Assembly: GCA_015662175.1 (NCBI GenBank)
Contig: DQUR01000184.1
Location: 1 to 15,111 of the forward strand
DNA from: Thermococcus paralvinellae
GTDB lineage: Archaea > Methanobacteriota_B > Thermococci > Thermococcales > Thermococcaceae
Length of the DNA: 15,111 nucleotides
Reading direction: 5' to 3'
Part shown: positions 1 through 7,109 of the stretch, piece by piece
Layout: the number at the start of each line of letters is the position of its first letter
How positions within the stretch are numbered: the stretch's first letter is position 1
Program-made: the position numbers and the translations under genes
Notes under the pieces: generated by a model
What the model saw: the letters and a program-made list of their open reading frames with translations, nothing else
Database searches by the model: none
What the model was told of the DNA's origin: nothing

Positions 1-126
1 CAATTATGTAACCGAGCTCAACCGTTAAGGAGAAGGCCGTTATTATAAAACGTGTCTTTGGAGAGCACACTGCAAACCCGGTAAGCGGGGATTTCTCCTT
101 AACGGTTGAGCTCGGTTACATAATTG
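1..126. repeat. Perfect 34-bp inverted repeat with 58-bp spacer
   Basis: Bases 1-34 are the exact reverse complement of bases 93-126 (arm begins CAATTATGTAACCG and ends AAGGAGAA). The right arm is ordinary coding sequence of the TldD/PmbA-family gene, encoding FSLTVELGYII. The left arm is not plausible coding sequence in that frame, because it carries a TAA at 9-11. Protein-like sequence resumes right after the left arm. The left arm therefore looks like a fold-back copy placed upstream of the gene fragment. It may extend beyond base 1. Either a contig-end or amplification artefact or a true inversion junction would give this picture. Confidence 0.95.
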
Positions 127-275
127 AAAATGGAGAGATTAGGCCATTTAAAGATAATATGTTCGCAGGCAATGTTTTTGACTGGATGAACTCAATAGTA
201 AGTGTTGGAAAAGAAAAAGAGGATATCAGCAACTTCATTTCTCCAAGGGTATCCTCCTTTGGTAGAATTGTGTGA
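12..275 (+). pseudogene. TldD/PmbA-family protein, C-terminal fragment
   Basis: The frame ending at TGA 273-275 reads RVFGEHTANPVSGDFSL, then an ELGYIIENGEIRPFKDN segment and AGNVFDWMNSIVSVGKE, finishing SFGRIV. This pattern (SGDFS, then GYxIENGEI, then AGN) is the conserved C-terminal domain of the TldD/PmbA family, known as partners in a metalloprotease that matures peptides and degrades unfolded proteins. Only about 75-85 residues of the usual ~430 are present. The frame is closed upstream by TAA at 9-11, inside the left arm of the 34-bp inverted repeat, so the gene is either interrupted there or the sequence to the left is artefactual. It may be intact in the real genome. Family assignment is by motif recognition. 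Confidence 0.75.
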
Positions 276-293
276 AGTCCCATTAATTTGGTT

Positions 294-303
294 AAATTAT
301 ATA
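294..303 (+). promoter_or_regulatory. TATA box ahead of the DUF257 remnant
   Basis: AAATTATATA lies about 43 nt before the ATG at 341, between the end of the TldD/PmbA fragment and the broken DUF257 gene. It fits an archaeal TATA element, so the remnant may still be transcribed. Confidence 0.45.
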
Positions 304-340
304 CCCTATGAATTGAAAATTTAATCTAGGTGTTAACCGG

Positions 341-989
341 ATGGCCGAGCAGGGATTTGAATGCATCTTTTCTAAAATAAGGGCCGGTGAAACCGTGCTC
401 GTCGAATGCTCATCAATATCTACTCCTGAAATTCTGCAAATTCTGCTTTATATTATGGAAAAACACTGCAGAAAAAATAGCATTCCAATGCTAATTGATG
501 ATGTTGCCGATACTCTATCAGAATTTATCACTCGACTGGAGCTTACTGGAGCTTATAGGATTGTCTACGAATAAATTTCATGAAATTCCGGTCATAAAAA
601 TAGGCGGTCATGAAAGTCGGGAAAATACTATTTAGAAAAATAAACATTGAACAATATTCCCTTGGCATTCAATATTATATCTCCCTCTATGAAGAAAATA
701 TATTCAAATGGTAAATTTAATGAGTGGGTACAGAGAAAACATGGGATTGCTTAAGAACATCTCAAAGTACGTTGGGAATAAAACCAGAATAGCATTTTAT
801 TTTGCTAACAAAGAGCTGATGCAGGTTAAATTTCCAGAGCTTTTGTACCTGTTTGAAGAGATTGCAACATCTGTTGTGCAGTGGGAAAGAAGTGGCGGTA
901 CCTATAAGTTAAAGGTTATCAAATCTTCAAACAGCGACATTCTTGAGAAAATTGCAACAATTGACTTCAAAGACATTAGGAAAATGTGA
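341..989 (+). pseudogene. DUF257 protein, broken by frameshifts
   Basis: Four consecutive blocks in changing frames together cover one DUF257 protein, a Thermococcales family of about 200 residues with no established function. Block A (341-571) contains RAGETVLVEC and IPMLIDDVADTLSEF. Block B (about 564-632) reads KFHEIPVIKIGGHESRENTI. Block C (about 622-711) reads FRKINIEQYSLGIQYYISLY. Block D (about 741-986) reads KNISKYVGNKTRIAFYFAN followed by LLYLFEEIATSVVQWERSGG. Stops at 572-574, 633-635 and 712-714 close the first three blocks. The order and spacing match one gene with at least three frame changes, so the two longest pieces should not be annotated as separate genes. Sequencing error is possible, but three errors in 400 bp is unlikely. 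The RBS before 341 (AGGTG) is intact. Confidence 0.8.
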
Positions 990-1029
990 AACTCACAATT
1001 CCCCATCAAATGCCAGTGCCCATTTGGAT

Positions 1030-1040
1030 AAATTTTATTA
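1030..1040 (+). promoter_or_regulatory. TATA box for the BtpA-family gene
   Basis: AAATTTTATTA is centred about 36 nt before the ATG at 1072, the same TATA-to-start distance seen at most other promoters in this window. A GGTGAT ribosome binding site at 1063-1068 follows. Confidence 0.5.
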
Positions 1041-1071
1041 CCCCTAGATCCTTCTAATTTTCGGTGATACA

Positions 1072-1857
1072 ATGGACTTTGAGCGTAAGGTTCTCATTGG
1101 AATGGTGCATCTTAAACCACTGCCCGGCTCGTACCTTTACGGGGGAAACTTTGATGAAATAGTTGAGCATGCAATTGGTGAAGCCAAAAAGCTTGAAGAG
1201 GCAGGTTTTGACGCGGTGATGGTTGAGAACTTTGGGGATGTTCCCTATCCAAAGACCGTTGAGAAAATAACAGTCGCAGCAATGAGCGCCGTAGCCAAGG
1301 TAATACGTGAGGAGATCTCACTTCCACTCGGTATAAATGTTCTGAGGAACGATGGGATAGCGGCATATTCAATAGCCTACGCTGTGAAGGCGGATTTCAT
1401 AAGGGTGAATGTCCTGAGCGGTGTTGCATACACCGACCAGGGGATAATAGAGGGCATAGCCCATGAGCTGGCAAAACTGAGAAGGTTATTGCCAAGCAGT
1501 GTACAGGTTTTTGCCGATGTCCATGTTAAGCATGCGTATCACCTTGGAGAATTTGAAGATGCACTCAGGGATACGGTGGAGAGGGGCTTGGCCGATGCTG
1601 TAATTATCAGCGGAAGGGCAACGGGTTGCGAGGTTGATCTGGAGAGACTTAAAAAGGCGAAGGAAATCTGTTCGGTTCCAGTGATTGTGGGTTCAGGCAC
1701 GACCTACGATAACCTTCCGAAGCTGTGGAAATATGCCCATGGCTTCATAGTGGGCACGTGGATAAAGAAGGACGGGAAAACCAAGAACAACATTGATCCG
1801 AAAAGAGCCAGAAAGATTGCTGAACTTGTGAAAAATCTTCGGGCAAATAGAGTTTAA
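1072..1857 (+). CDS. BtpA/SgcQ-family TIM-barrel protein
   Basis: This 261-residue soluble protein has the family hallmark GMVHLKPLPGS near residues 10-20, then FDAVMVENFGDVPY around 45-58, a central LGINVLRND, the segment FADVHVKHA, and a C-terminal VIVGSGTTYDNL and GFIVGTWIKKDG. These are strand and loop positions of the predicted phosphate-binding TIM barrel. The family is named for cyanobacterial BtpA, needed for photosystem I stability, and enteric SgcQ. The archaeal enzymes have no settled reaction and are often mislabelled phosphoribosylanthranilate isomerase. Length is normal. The ATG follows a GGTGAT ribosome binding site. The gene stands alone, with its own TATA box and a downstream T-rich stop signal, so its neighbours do not suggest a substrate. 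Confidence 0.88.
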   Translation: MDFERKVLIGMVHLKPLPGSYLYGGNFDEIVEHAIGEAKKLEEAGFDAVMVENFGDVPYPKTVEKITVAAMSAVAKVIREEISLPLGINVLRNDGIAAYSIAYAVKADFIRVNVLSGVAYTDQGIIEGIAHELAKLRRLLPSSVQVFADVHVKHAYHLGEFEDALRDTVERGLADAVIISGRATGCEVDLERLKKAKEICSVPVIVGSGTTYDNLPKLWKYAHGFIVGTWIKKDGKTKNNIDPKRARKIAELVKNLRANRV

Positions 1858-1863
1858 TCTCTT

Positions 1864-1883
1864 AAGTTTAAACTTTCTTTTTT
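1864..1883 (+). terminator. T-rich terminator after the BtpA-family gene
   Basis: A 12-bp perfect palindrome, AAGTTTAAACTT (1864-1875), runs into CTTTTTT (1877-1883) a few bases after the stop codon. Archaeal termination depends mainly on the T tract; the palindrome may be incidental. Confidence 0.5.
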
Positions 1884-1918
1884 AAAATCTCTCAAGGGCT
1901 TTCTTTTTGGCGAAACCC

Positions 1919-1927
1919 TTATATATA
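1919..1927 (+). promoter_or_regulatory. TATA box for the TRAP-TAXI operon
   Basis: TTATATATA, preceded by purine-rich CGAAA that could act as a BRE, lies about 50 nt before the ATG at 1974. A GGGGGAAT ribosome binding site at 1962-1969 follows. It is the only good promoter ahead of the transporter pair. Confidence 0.6.
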
Positions 1928-1973
1928 GCCACAATTAAGTTATATAGAATATCATGATCTTGGGGGAATTTCG

Positions 1974-3020
1974 ATGAAAAACCTCCTAAAAACTCTGGGA
2001 AGCCTCATGGTTTTGGGAATTTTGGCAATTTCGATATTTGCCTCGGGATGTATAGGGGGTGAGGAAACCCCTAAAGAGCAAACCACTACGGAGCAACCAA
2101 AAGCTGAGTGGCCCTCAACCCTAAGGTTCCTACACGGGGCCCCTGGTGGAACCTGGGAGCAGATAGGCGGAGTCTTCGCCGAATTGATATCTAAGAACCT
2201 CGTTCCAACAACCACACGAACCGGAGGTGGGGTAAGCAACATCATCAACCTCAATGATGGAAAGGGTGATCTGGGACTTACCGGAGCAATTTTAGGAATG
2301 CCTGCAATGAGGGGAGATCCTCCCTTTGAGAAGAAGATAGATAACGTTGCCGCAATAGCCAACCTCTACAGACAGTGGTTCTACTTCATAATTAGTAAGG
2401 ATTTCGCCGACAAGCATGGAATTAAAAGTGTTGATGATATCTTTGAGAAAAAGATCCCAATAAGGCTGGCATCTTTAAAGCCGGGAACCCTTTCTGAATT
2501 TACGCTGAATTCATTGCTACAAACTGGCTACGGTGTTACATACGATGACATAAAGAGCTGGGGCGGTGAAATTATCTGGGCGTCATATTCAGATGGGGCC
2601 AATCAGCTAATAAATGGAAACATAGATGCCTTCGCCTTTACACTTTCAATGCCAAGCACGGTGATCATGCAGATTGAGGCCCAGAAAGAGATATACATAT
2701 TGCCAATATCCGAAGAAGTGAGAAAGAAGATGGCCGAAGCTTATGGCACCGTAACGTTCACCTTTGAGCCGGGAGTGTATAAGTGTATAAAAGAGCCCGT
2801 TCCAACGATTGGAACCTACACTGTTCTCATAGCTAGAAAGGACCTTCCCGAAGATCTGGTGTATGAAATAACGAAGCTATACTTTGCCAACAAGGATGAG
2901 CTGGCTAAGTCAATAAAAGCCCTTGGAGAGCTATCCCCAGAGGAGGCTGCTAAAAACACAGGATTTCCACTACACCCAGGAGCTGAGAAATACTACAAAG
3001 AAATTGGGGCTCTCAGCTGA
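1974..3020 (+). CDS. TRAP transporter TAXI-family solute receptor lipoprotein
   Basis: This 348-residue extracytoplasmic substrate-binding protein starts with a lipoprotein signal: KNLLK, a hydrophobic stretch at residues 8-23, then lipobox ASGC with the lipidated Cys26. A Glu/Thr/Lys-rich linker (about 29-48) follows. The mature domain opens with LRFLHGAPGGTWEQIGG and TRTGGGVSNIINLNDG, the pattern of TAXI (TRAP-associated extracytoplasmic immunogenic) receptors, and continues with GDLGLTGAI and IPIRLASLKPGTLSEF. Family members feed carboxylates or amino acids such as glutamate or 2-oxoglutarate to the permease; the substrate here cannot be read from the sequence. The permease gene follows after 51 bp. 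The start is fixed by the GGGGGAAT site and the signal peptide. Confidence 0.93.
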   Translation: MKNLLKTLGSLMVLGILAISIFASGCIGGEETPKEQTTTEQPKAEWPSTLRFLHGAPGGTWEQIGGVFAELISKNLVPTTTRTGGGVSNIINLNDGKGDLGLTGAILGMPAMRGDPPFEKKIDNVAAIANLYRQWFYFIISKDFADKHGIKSVDDIFEKKIPIRLASLKPGTLSEFTLNSLLQTGYGVTYDDIKSWGGEIIWASYSDGANQLINGNIDAFAFTLSMPSTVIMQIEAQKEIYILPISEEVRKKMAEAYGTVTFTFEPGVYKCIKEPVPTIGTYTVLIARKDLPEDLVYEITKLYFANKDELAKSIKALGELSPEEAAKNTGFPLHPGAEKYYKEIGALS

Positions 3021-3033
3021 TTTTTATTTTTTA
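3021..3033 (+). terminator. T tract between receptor and permease genes
   Basis: TTTTTATTTTTTA directly follows the receptor stop codon. T-rich tracts of this kind cause partial termination in Archaea, so it could keep permease levels below receptor levels, as binding-protein transporters need. It is not evidence of two operons, because no clear TATA box follows it. Confidence 0.35.
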
Positions 3034-3071
3034 ATAACGGATCATTCATAAAATTATGAGGTGCAGTTACA

Positions 3072-4868
3072 ATGAGGGAGATTAAGGGAAGGATTAAATA
3101 CATCATCGTTGGATACGCTGTAATTGCATCGCTTTTTCACATATACACGGGGATTTTTGGGACAATTCATTCCATACTTCAAAGAACAGTTCATCTGATG
3201 TTTCTCTTACCGCTGGCGTTCCTACTTTACCCGGCCCATAAAAATGCCCCAAAGGATAAGATACCAATATACGACATGGTATTGGCAATCCTTGCTGTGA
3301 TACCCGGCTTATATGTTATTTTAAACTTCAACTGGGTCATTAGTAGGACATGGGGAGTTACTCCCCTTTTGCCTATTGAAAAGATATTGGGTATTCTGTT
3401 CATAATACTCGTAATAGAAGCCACCCGGAGAACTGTTGGAAGTACTCTGGCCATACTGGCCACTATATTCCTGGTATACCCCCTAGTAGCCTCTTCCCTT
3501 CCAGGTCCACTTCGTGGAGGCTCTGCCACGCTCGAAGAGGTGCTGGAGACCATGTATTTGACCACGGAAGGTATACTCAGCATTCCTGTGGGTGTTTCGG
3601 CAACCTATGTAATACTGTTCCTAATATTTGCAGCATTCCTTGAGGTTTCTGGAATAGGAGATTACTTTATGAAGCTCGTCGTTTTGATAGCCGGTAAAAG
3701 GAAAGGGGGTCCAGCAAAAGTAGCTGTGATCTCAAGTGGTATTATGGGAATGCTCTCGGGCAGCGCTGTTGCTAACGTCTATGGAACGGGAAGCTTTACA
3801 ATACCCATGATGAAAAAAGTTGGATTCCCAAAGGACTTTGCAGGAGCAGTTGAGGCGGTGGCATCAGCGGGAGGACAGATAATGCCCCCGATTATGGGTG
3901 CGGGAGCGTTTATTATGGCTTCCCTACTGGGTATTCCATATTTGAGGGTTGTAAAGGCTGCCATAATTCCAGCCCTACTATATTACTTTGGTGTATATGT
4001 TGTTGTTCATTTTAAGTCAGTAAAGGAAAACCTTGGCGTCATTCCCGATGAAGCTTATCCATCTAAACGTGAGGTTTTGAGGAGAATTTATCTCATTACT
4101 CCAATAATAGTTCTGATCTATACACTAATCTTCAGAACGGCTCAATATGCTGCAGTTATAGGAATATTTACGGTGATTGTGGTGGCGTTTATCTCCAAGG
4201 ATACAAGACTCTCTTTAAACGATTTCATCAAAGCGCTATCGGATGGTGCAATCAAAGCAATTCCCGTTGCAGCAGCATGTGCCGCTGCGGGCATAGTGGT
4301 TGGAGCCATAAATCTGACCGGAATTGGATTTAAGATCGTCGGTGGAATCGTTGATCTCTCCTCAGGGATAGGTATAATTGCAGCAATCTTGGTTGCCATG
4401 ATAGGGATCATCATGGGGATGGGGTTACCAACCACAGCCGCGTACGTGGTTGTAGCTGCAATAGCCGTTCCTGCATTGATCAAGCTCGGCTTTCTGCCAC
4501 TGGCATCCCACTTCTTTGTGTTCTATTATGCAATATTATCCAACATCACATATCCAGTGGCTCTGGCAGTCTATGCGGCGGCATCAATTTCCGGGGGAGA
4601 GCCAAGAAAGATTGGAAGTTATGCAGTGAAGCTTGGAATAATGGGGTTTATAGCCCCCTTCTTGGTGCTCTACAATCCCGCATTGCTGTTTGAGGGTTCA
4701 CTAACAGTGACCCTGGTCTCGCTCTCGCTAGCTCTCCTGGGCACGGTACTTTTGGGTGGGAGCATAGTGGGTTATCTGCACAGGGAATTAAAGAAGTTTG
4801 AAAGAATATTCATCGGGACAGCTGGTATGCTGGGAATACTCCTTGCCGCATTAATAGTCAACATTTGA
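3072..4868 (+). CDS. TRAP transporter fused permease (DctQM type)
   Basis: This 598-residue polytopic membrane protein joins the small (DctQ-like) and large (DctM-like) TRAP subunits, as is usual for TAXI systems. The first about 150 residues have several hydrophobic helices and correspond to the small subunit. The large subunit carries MLSGSAVANVYGTGSFTIP (residues 227-245), GGQIMPPIMGAGAF (267-280) and a second inverted-repeat signature GMGLPTTAAY (449-458), the conserved ion- and substrate-site loops of the DctM/ion-transporter superfamily. TRAP systems are secondary transporters driven by an ion gradient, commonly Na+. A GAGGTG ribosome binding site at 3058-3063 sets the ATG. It forms an operon with the TAXI receptor. 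Length and motifs are complete, so it should be functional. Confidence 0.93.
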   Translation: MREIKGRIKYIIVGYAVIASLFHIYTGIFGTIHSILQRTVHLMFLLPLAFLLYPAHKNAPKDKIPIYDMVLAILAVIPGLYVILNFNWVISRTWGVTPLLPIEKILGILFIILVIEATRRTVGSTLAILATIFLVYPLVASSLPGPLRGGSATLEEVLETMYLTTEGILSIPVGVSATYVILFLIFAAFLEVSGIGDYFMKLVVLIAGKRKGGPAKVAVISSGIMGMLSGSAVANVYGTGSFTIPMMKKVGFPKDFAGAVEAVASAGGQIMPPIMGAGAFIMASLLGIPYLRVVKAAIIPALLYYFGVYVVVHFKSVKENLGVIPDEAYPSKREVLRRIYLITPIIVLIYTLIFRTAQYAAVIGIFTVIVVAFISKDTRLSLNDFIKALSDGAIKAIPVAAACAAAGIVVGAINLTGIGFKIVGGIVDLSSGIGIIAAILVAMIGIIMGMGLPTTAAYVVVAAIAVPALIKLGFLPLASHFFVFYYAILSNITYPVALAVYAAASISGGEPRKIGSYAVKLGIMGFIAPFLVLYNPALLFEGSLTVTLVSLSLALLGTVLLGGSIVGYLHRELKKFERIFIGTAGMLGILLAALIVNI

Positions 4869-4982
4869 CCTTCCTTTATTCCAAACCTCGGAGAAAGCCT
4901 AGCACAAGACACATTAAGGAGCCCGTGTGTTGTTTTATTCAACTATCCTCCTGCTTGAAATTTTAAAGTTTTTAACTAATTT

Positions 4983-5110
4983 ATGGAAGACTGATTGATA
5001 TTGAAGTTGAGAATAGAGAATCCTGATTGGTGAATTCTCTTTAGACCAAGTGGCACGGAATCTTACCCCTGAGGTCTACGCAAAAGAAAAAAGCAATACA
5101 AGTAATTACT
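4983..5110 (+). pseudogene. Phosphohexomutase C-terminal remnant
   Basis: The frame at 5001-5060 reads LKLRIENPDW, a TGA at 5031-5033, then ILFRPSGTES. A shift into the next frame (about 5068 onward) continues PEVYAKEKS. RPSGTE is the phosphate-binding loop of domain 4 in alpha-D-phosphohexomutases (phosphomannomutase, phosphoglucosamine mutase), and intact members continue with a VYAEAK-like strand exactly as seen after the shift. Two stops (4992-4994, 5031-5033) and one frame change show decay. Only about 40 residues of a roughly 450-residue enzyme can be recognised, and I see nothing similar in 4869-4980. The remnant abuts the stop codon of the oppositely directed gene ending at 5111. Confidence 0.65.
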
Positions 5111-6229
5111 TTACCGAATGTGATGACATAACTCCTGCAGACTTTCCTCCAAGTTGTCCTTGTCGATTTCTAAATAAGTTCCCTTAATCTTTCCTTTTAA
5201 AATCTCAAACAGAATCCCTTCTCCTTCAGTAAGTCTGAAGTCCTTGGCAATTTCCCTTGCAACCCTGAATCTTTCCTCACGTGGTAGCTTTTTAAACTCC
5301 TCTACGTGGGGGTATTCCTTTGGATCGCCTGAGGTTGTGTGGAAGACCCCGCAGGTTGGCGAGCCCTTGACTCCAATAAGGATTACCCTTGACGGGTTCT
5401 CCTCTTCAATTACCCTTTCAATAAATTCAGCAACCTTTTTGGCGTATTCTCTCATGCCAAGCTTCTCATAAGCTTCCCTGCTCATGGGTGGCCTTGGAAA
5501 ACCAAGAAGAATAAATTCAGGACATGGATAGGCTAAAATCCTTAGATAGTGATATTTCCCAAATATCCTCATTAAAGCCGAAGCCGTTCTGTACTCCTTC
5601 TCCTTGGCTCCCCTATAAACCGTGAACGGACTTAGCAAACAGGGGGCAATAATTATGAGCGTGTTCAGAAACTCAAGGATCTTTTCAACCCTTTTCCTCA
5701 AATTTTCTAAAGTTCCTTCGTTTACAATTAAAAAGTCCGCTAAGTCTTTGAGTTTGCCCGTATGGTACAGTCTTTCCTCCTCATCATCAATCCTCTTAAA
5801 ATCCTCAAAGCTTTTGATTACCCTGTCCTTTCTTGCGTTCCTCTTGATCAATCGCTCATATCTAAGCTCAGCCCTTGCCTGGACGTAGATAATAACGCCT
5901 CCCCTCTGCTTTATGGCTTCAATTTCCCCTCTTGAGCGAACACCGTCAATGACAACATTTTTGCAGTGTCTCACCTTATCCAGAGCAAGTTTAATTAGGA
6001 TGTCTTCTCCATAGGTCTCCTTTAGGTATCTTCCATATTCAATCAGCCTGCTCCTCGTCGGCTCGGTCTTTTCTGGCAACTCGGGAATCCATGAATAGGT
6101 GCTAACATCATGGGTGAGCAAATCCACAAGAGGGTCGCTACATGAAACCCTGCAAAACCCTTTCTCCTCCAGAAACTTTGCCACCGTCGTTTTTCCGGCG
6201 CATATTTTTCCAACGATGCCAATGATCAT
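5111..6229 (-). CDS. UPF0200 P-loop kinase-like domain fused to DUF523/TudS-like domain
   Basis: The 372-residue product has two parts. Residues 1-188 match UPF0200, an archaeal nucleoside-monophosphate-kinase-like P-loop family: Walker A GKICAGKTT (7-15), CSDPLVDLLTH (30-40), VVIDGVRSRGEIEAI (92-106), LADFLIVNEGTL (163-174). The family usually ends near here, at about 185 residues. Residues 189-372 resemble DUF523/TudS desulfurases: APCLLSP (Cys197), PCPE (Cys236) with the nearby PRPP, and GVKGSPTCG (Cys293). These three cysteines are where TudS proteins bind a [4Fe-4S] cluster that removes sulfur from thiouracil-type bases. Substrate here is unknown. The join reads LNT-LIIIAPC, where an ACG codon stands at the place a second ATG would be expected. 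The gene is last in its operon, 9 nt after the DUF835 gene, with GGTGAT before the ATG. Confidence 0.8.
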   Translation of the reverse strand: MIIGIVGKICAGKTTVAKFLEEKGFCRVSCSDPLVDLLTHDVSTYSWIPELPEKTEPTRSRLIEYGRYLKETYGEDILIKLALDKVRHCKNVVIDGVRSRGEIEAIKQRGGVIIYVQARAELRYERLIKRNARKDRVIKSFEDFKRIDDEEERLYHTGKLKDLADFLIVNEGTLENLRKRVEKILEFLNTLIIIAPCLLSPFTVYRGAKEKEYRTASALMRIFGKYHYLRILAYPCPEFILLGFPRPPMSREAYEKLGMREYAKKVAEFIERVIEEENPSRVILIGVKGSPTCGVFHTTSGDPKEYPHVEEFKKLPREERFRVAREIAKDFRLTEGEGILFEILKGKIKGTYLEIDKDNLEESLQELCHHIR

Positions 6230-6238
6230 TTTATCACC

Positions 6239-7060
6239 TCAGCGTAGGAGCTCAAATTCCCTTAGCAGTAAATGTAGCTCGCGTTCTTCAAATGCTTTAC
6301 TTTCAAACGGAACAAGTACTATTGAATTACTAACCAGCGCATGGTCCTTAAGGGTAGCCAAGAATTTAAATATTGCTGGAAATCCATTTTCAGTTATAAG
6401 GTATTCAATGCCTTCCAGGAGTATTACCTTTGGTTTTCCTTCCATCTTCATAAAATCAACGAGGGTCTGCATTAGATATGCCAGATTCGTTGGATACACC
6501 GTATTTTGTGTCCCCTCAATTTTTGTAAGCCAGAGAATGGGAGTTTCTTTAAGTCCCAGTCTCTCTTTCGTTACATCAGGGGGATCTCTCGTAATCACAA
6601 GGCCCGGAAATTTTCCCAGAAAAGCTTTAAACAACTCATGGCAGCTCTCTTCATCACTACAGAGATAAACCCCAGGATCAAGATAGATTGTTCCCGTTTC
6701 ATTTGCACTCTCTTTGACTATTGGAATCTGTCTTTGTTTCTCGATTATTGTAATTAGCAGTTTTATCCACGCGAGCCCTATTAGTGCAATAGTTATAGCA
6801 AATATCCAACTTGTTAACTGGGATGTAAACTGGCTCTTTAGATATTTGCCATTAATCTCAATTTCGTCTATAACGTCAATTACGTTACCCAAGACCGCTA
6901 TTCCGAGGCTTATTATGATAGTCTTGTAGAATCCTTTAAGGGACGGGAACTTGTTAATGAACTTTTCCTTATACCTGAAAGTGAATATAAACACAATCAA
7001 GACAAAAATTAAGTTCAACAGGTCAGAGACAAATGTAATCTTGTCGGGTATTCCAATCAT
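6239..7060 (-). CDS. Membrane protein with C-terminal DUF835 domain
   Basis: This 273-residue protein has three probable membrane helices (about residues 13-28, 44-64 and 85-106), then a cytoplasmic-type domain from about 122. That domain carries the DUF835 pattern: a CSDEESCHELFKAFLGKF entry helix, PGLVITRDPP (152-161), TPILWLTKIEG (173-183), YPTNLAYL (189-196) and VILLEGIEYLITENGF (212-227). DUF835 is an archaeal domain, abundant in Thermococcales, of unknown biochemical role; its fold resembles the KaiC/RecA-like signalling domains only in general terms. A GGTGG ribosome binding site lies just before the ATG. The gene is 49 nt downstream of the KH/PP-loop-like gene. Its stop TGA is followed at once by GGTGAT, the ribosome binding site of the next gene, so the two are translationally linked. 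Confidence 0.85.
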   Translation of the reverse strand: MIGIPDKITFVSDLLNLIFVLIVFIFTFRYKEKFINKFPSLKGFYKTIIISLGIAVLGNVIDVIDEIEINGKYLKSQFTSQLTSWIFAITIALIGLAWIKLLITIIEKQRQIPIVKESANETGTIYLDPGVYLCSDEESCHELFKAFLGKFPGLVITRDPPDVTKERLGLKETPILWLTKIEGTQNTVYPTNLAYLMQTLVDFMKMEGKPKVILLEGIEYLITENGFPAIFKFLATLKDHALVSNSIVLVPFESKAFEERELHLLLREFELLR

Positions 7061-7109
7061 TGAACCACCAGTATATATTATGTTACATTGATTGATAAAC
7101 CTTGACCTT

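Noticed and set aside
1112..1372. Opposite-strand reading frame inside the BtpA-family gene
   Set aside because: It is a shadow of a well-conserved gene, with no recognisable motif or ribosome binding site.
5015..5040. Hairpin AGAGAAT/ATTCTCT with a 12-nt loop as a terminator or small RNA
   Set aside because: The stem is only 7 bp, has no T tract, and lies within the phosphohexomutase relic.
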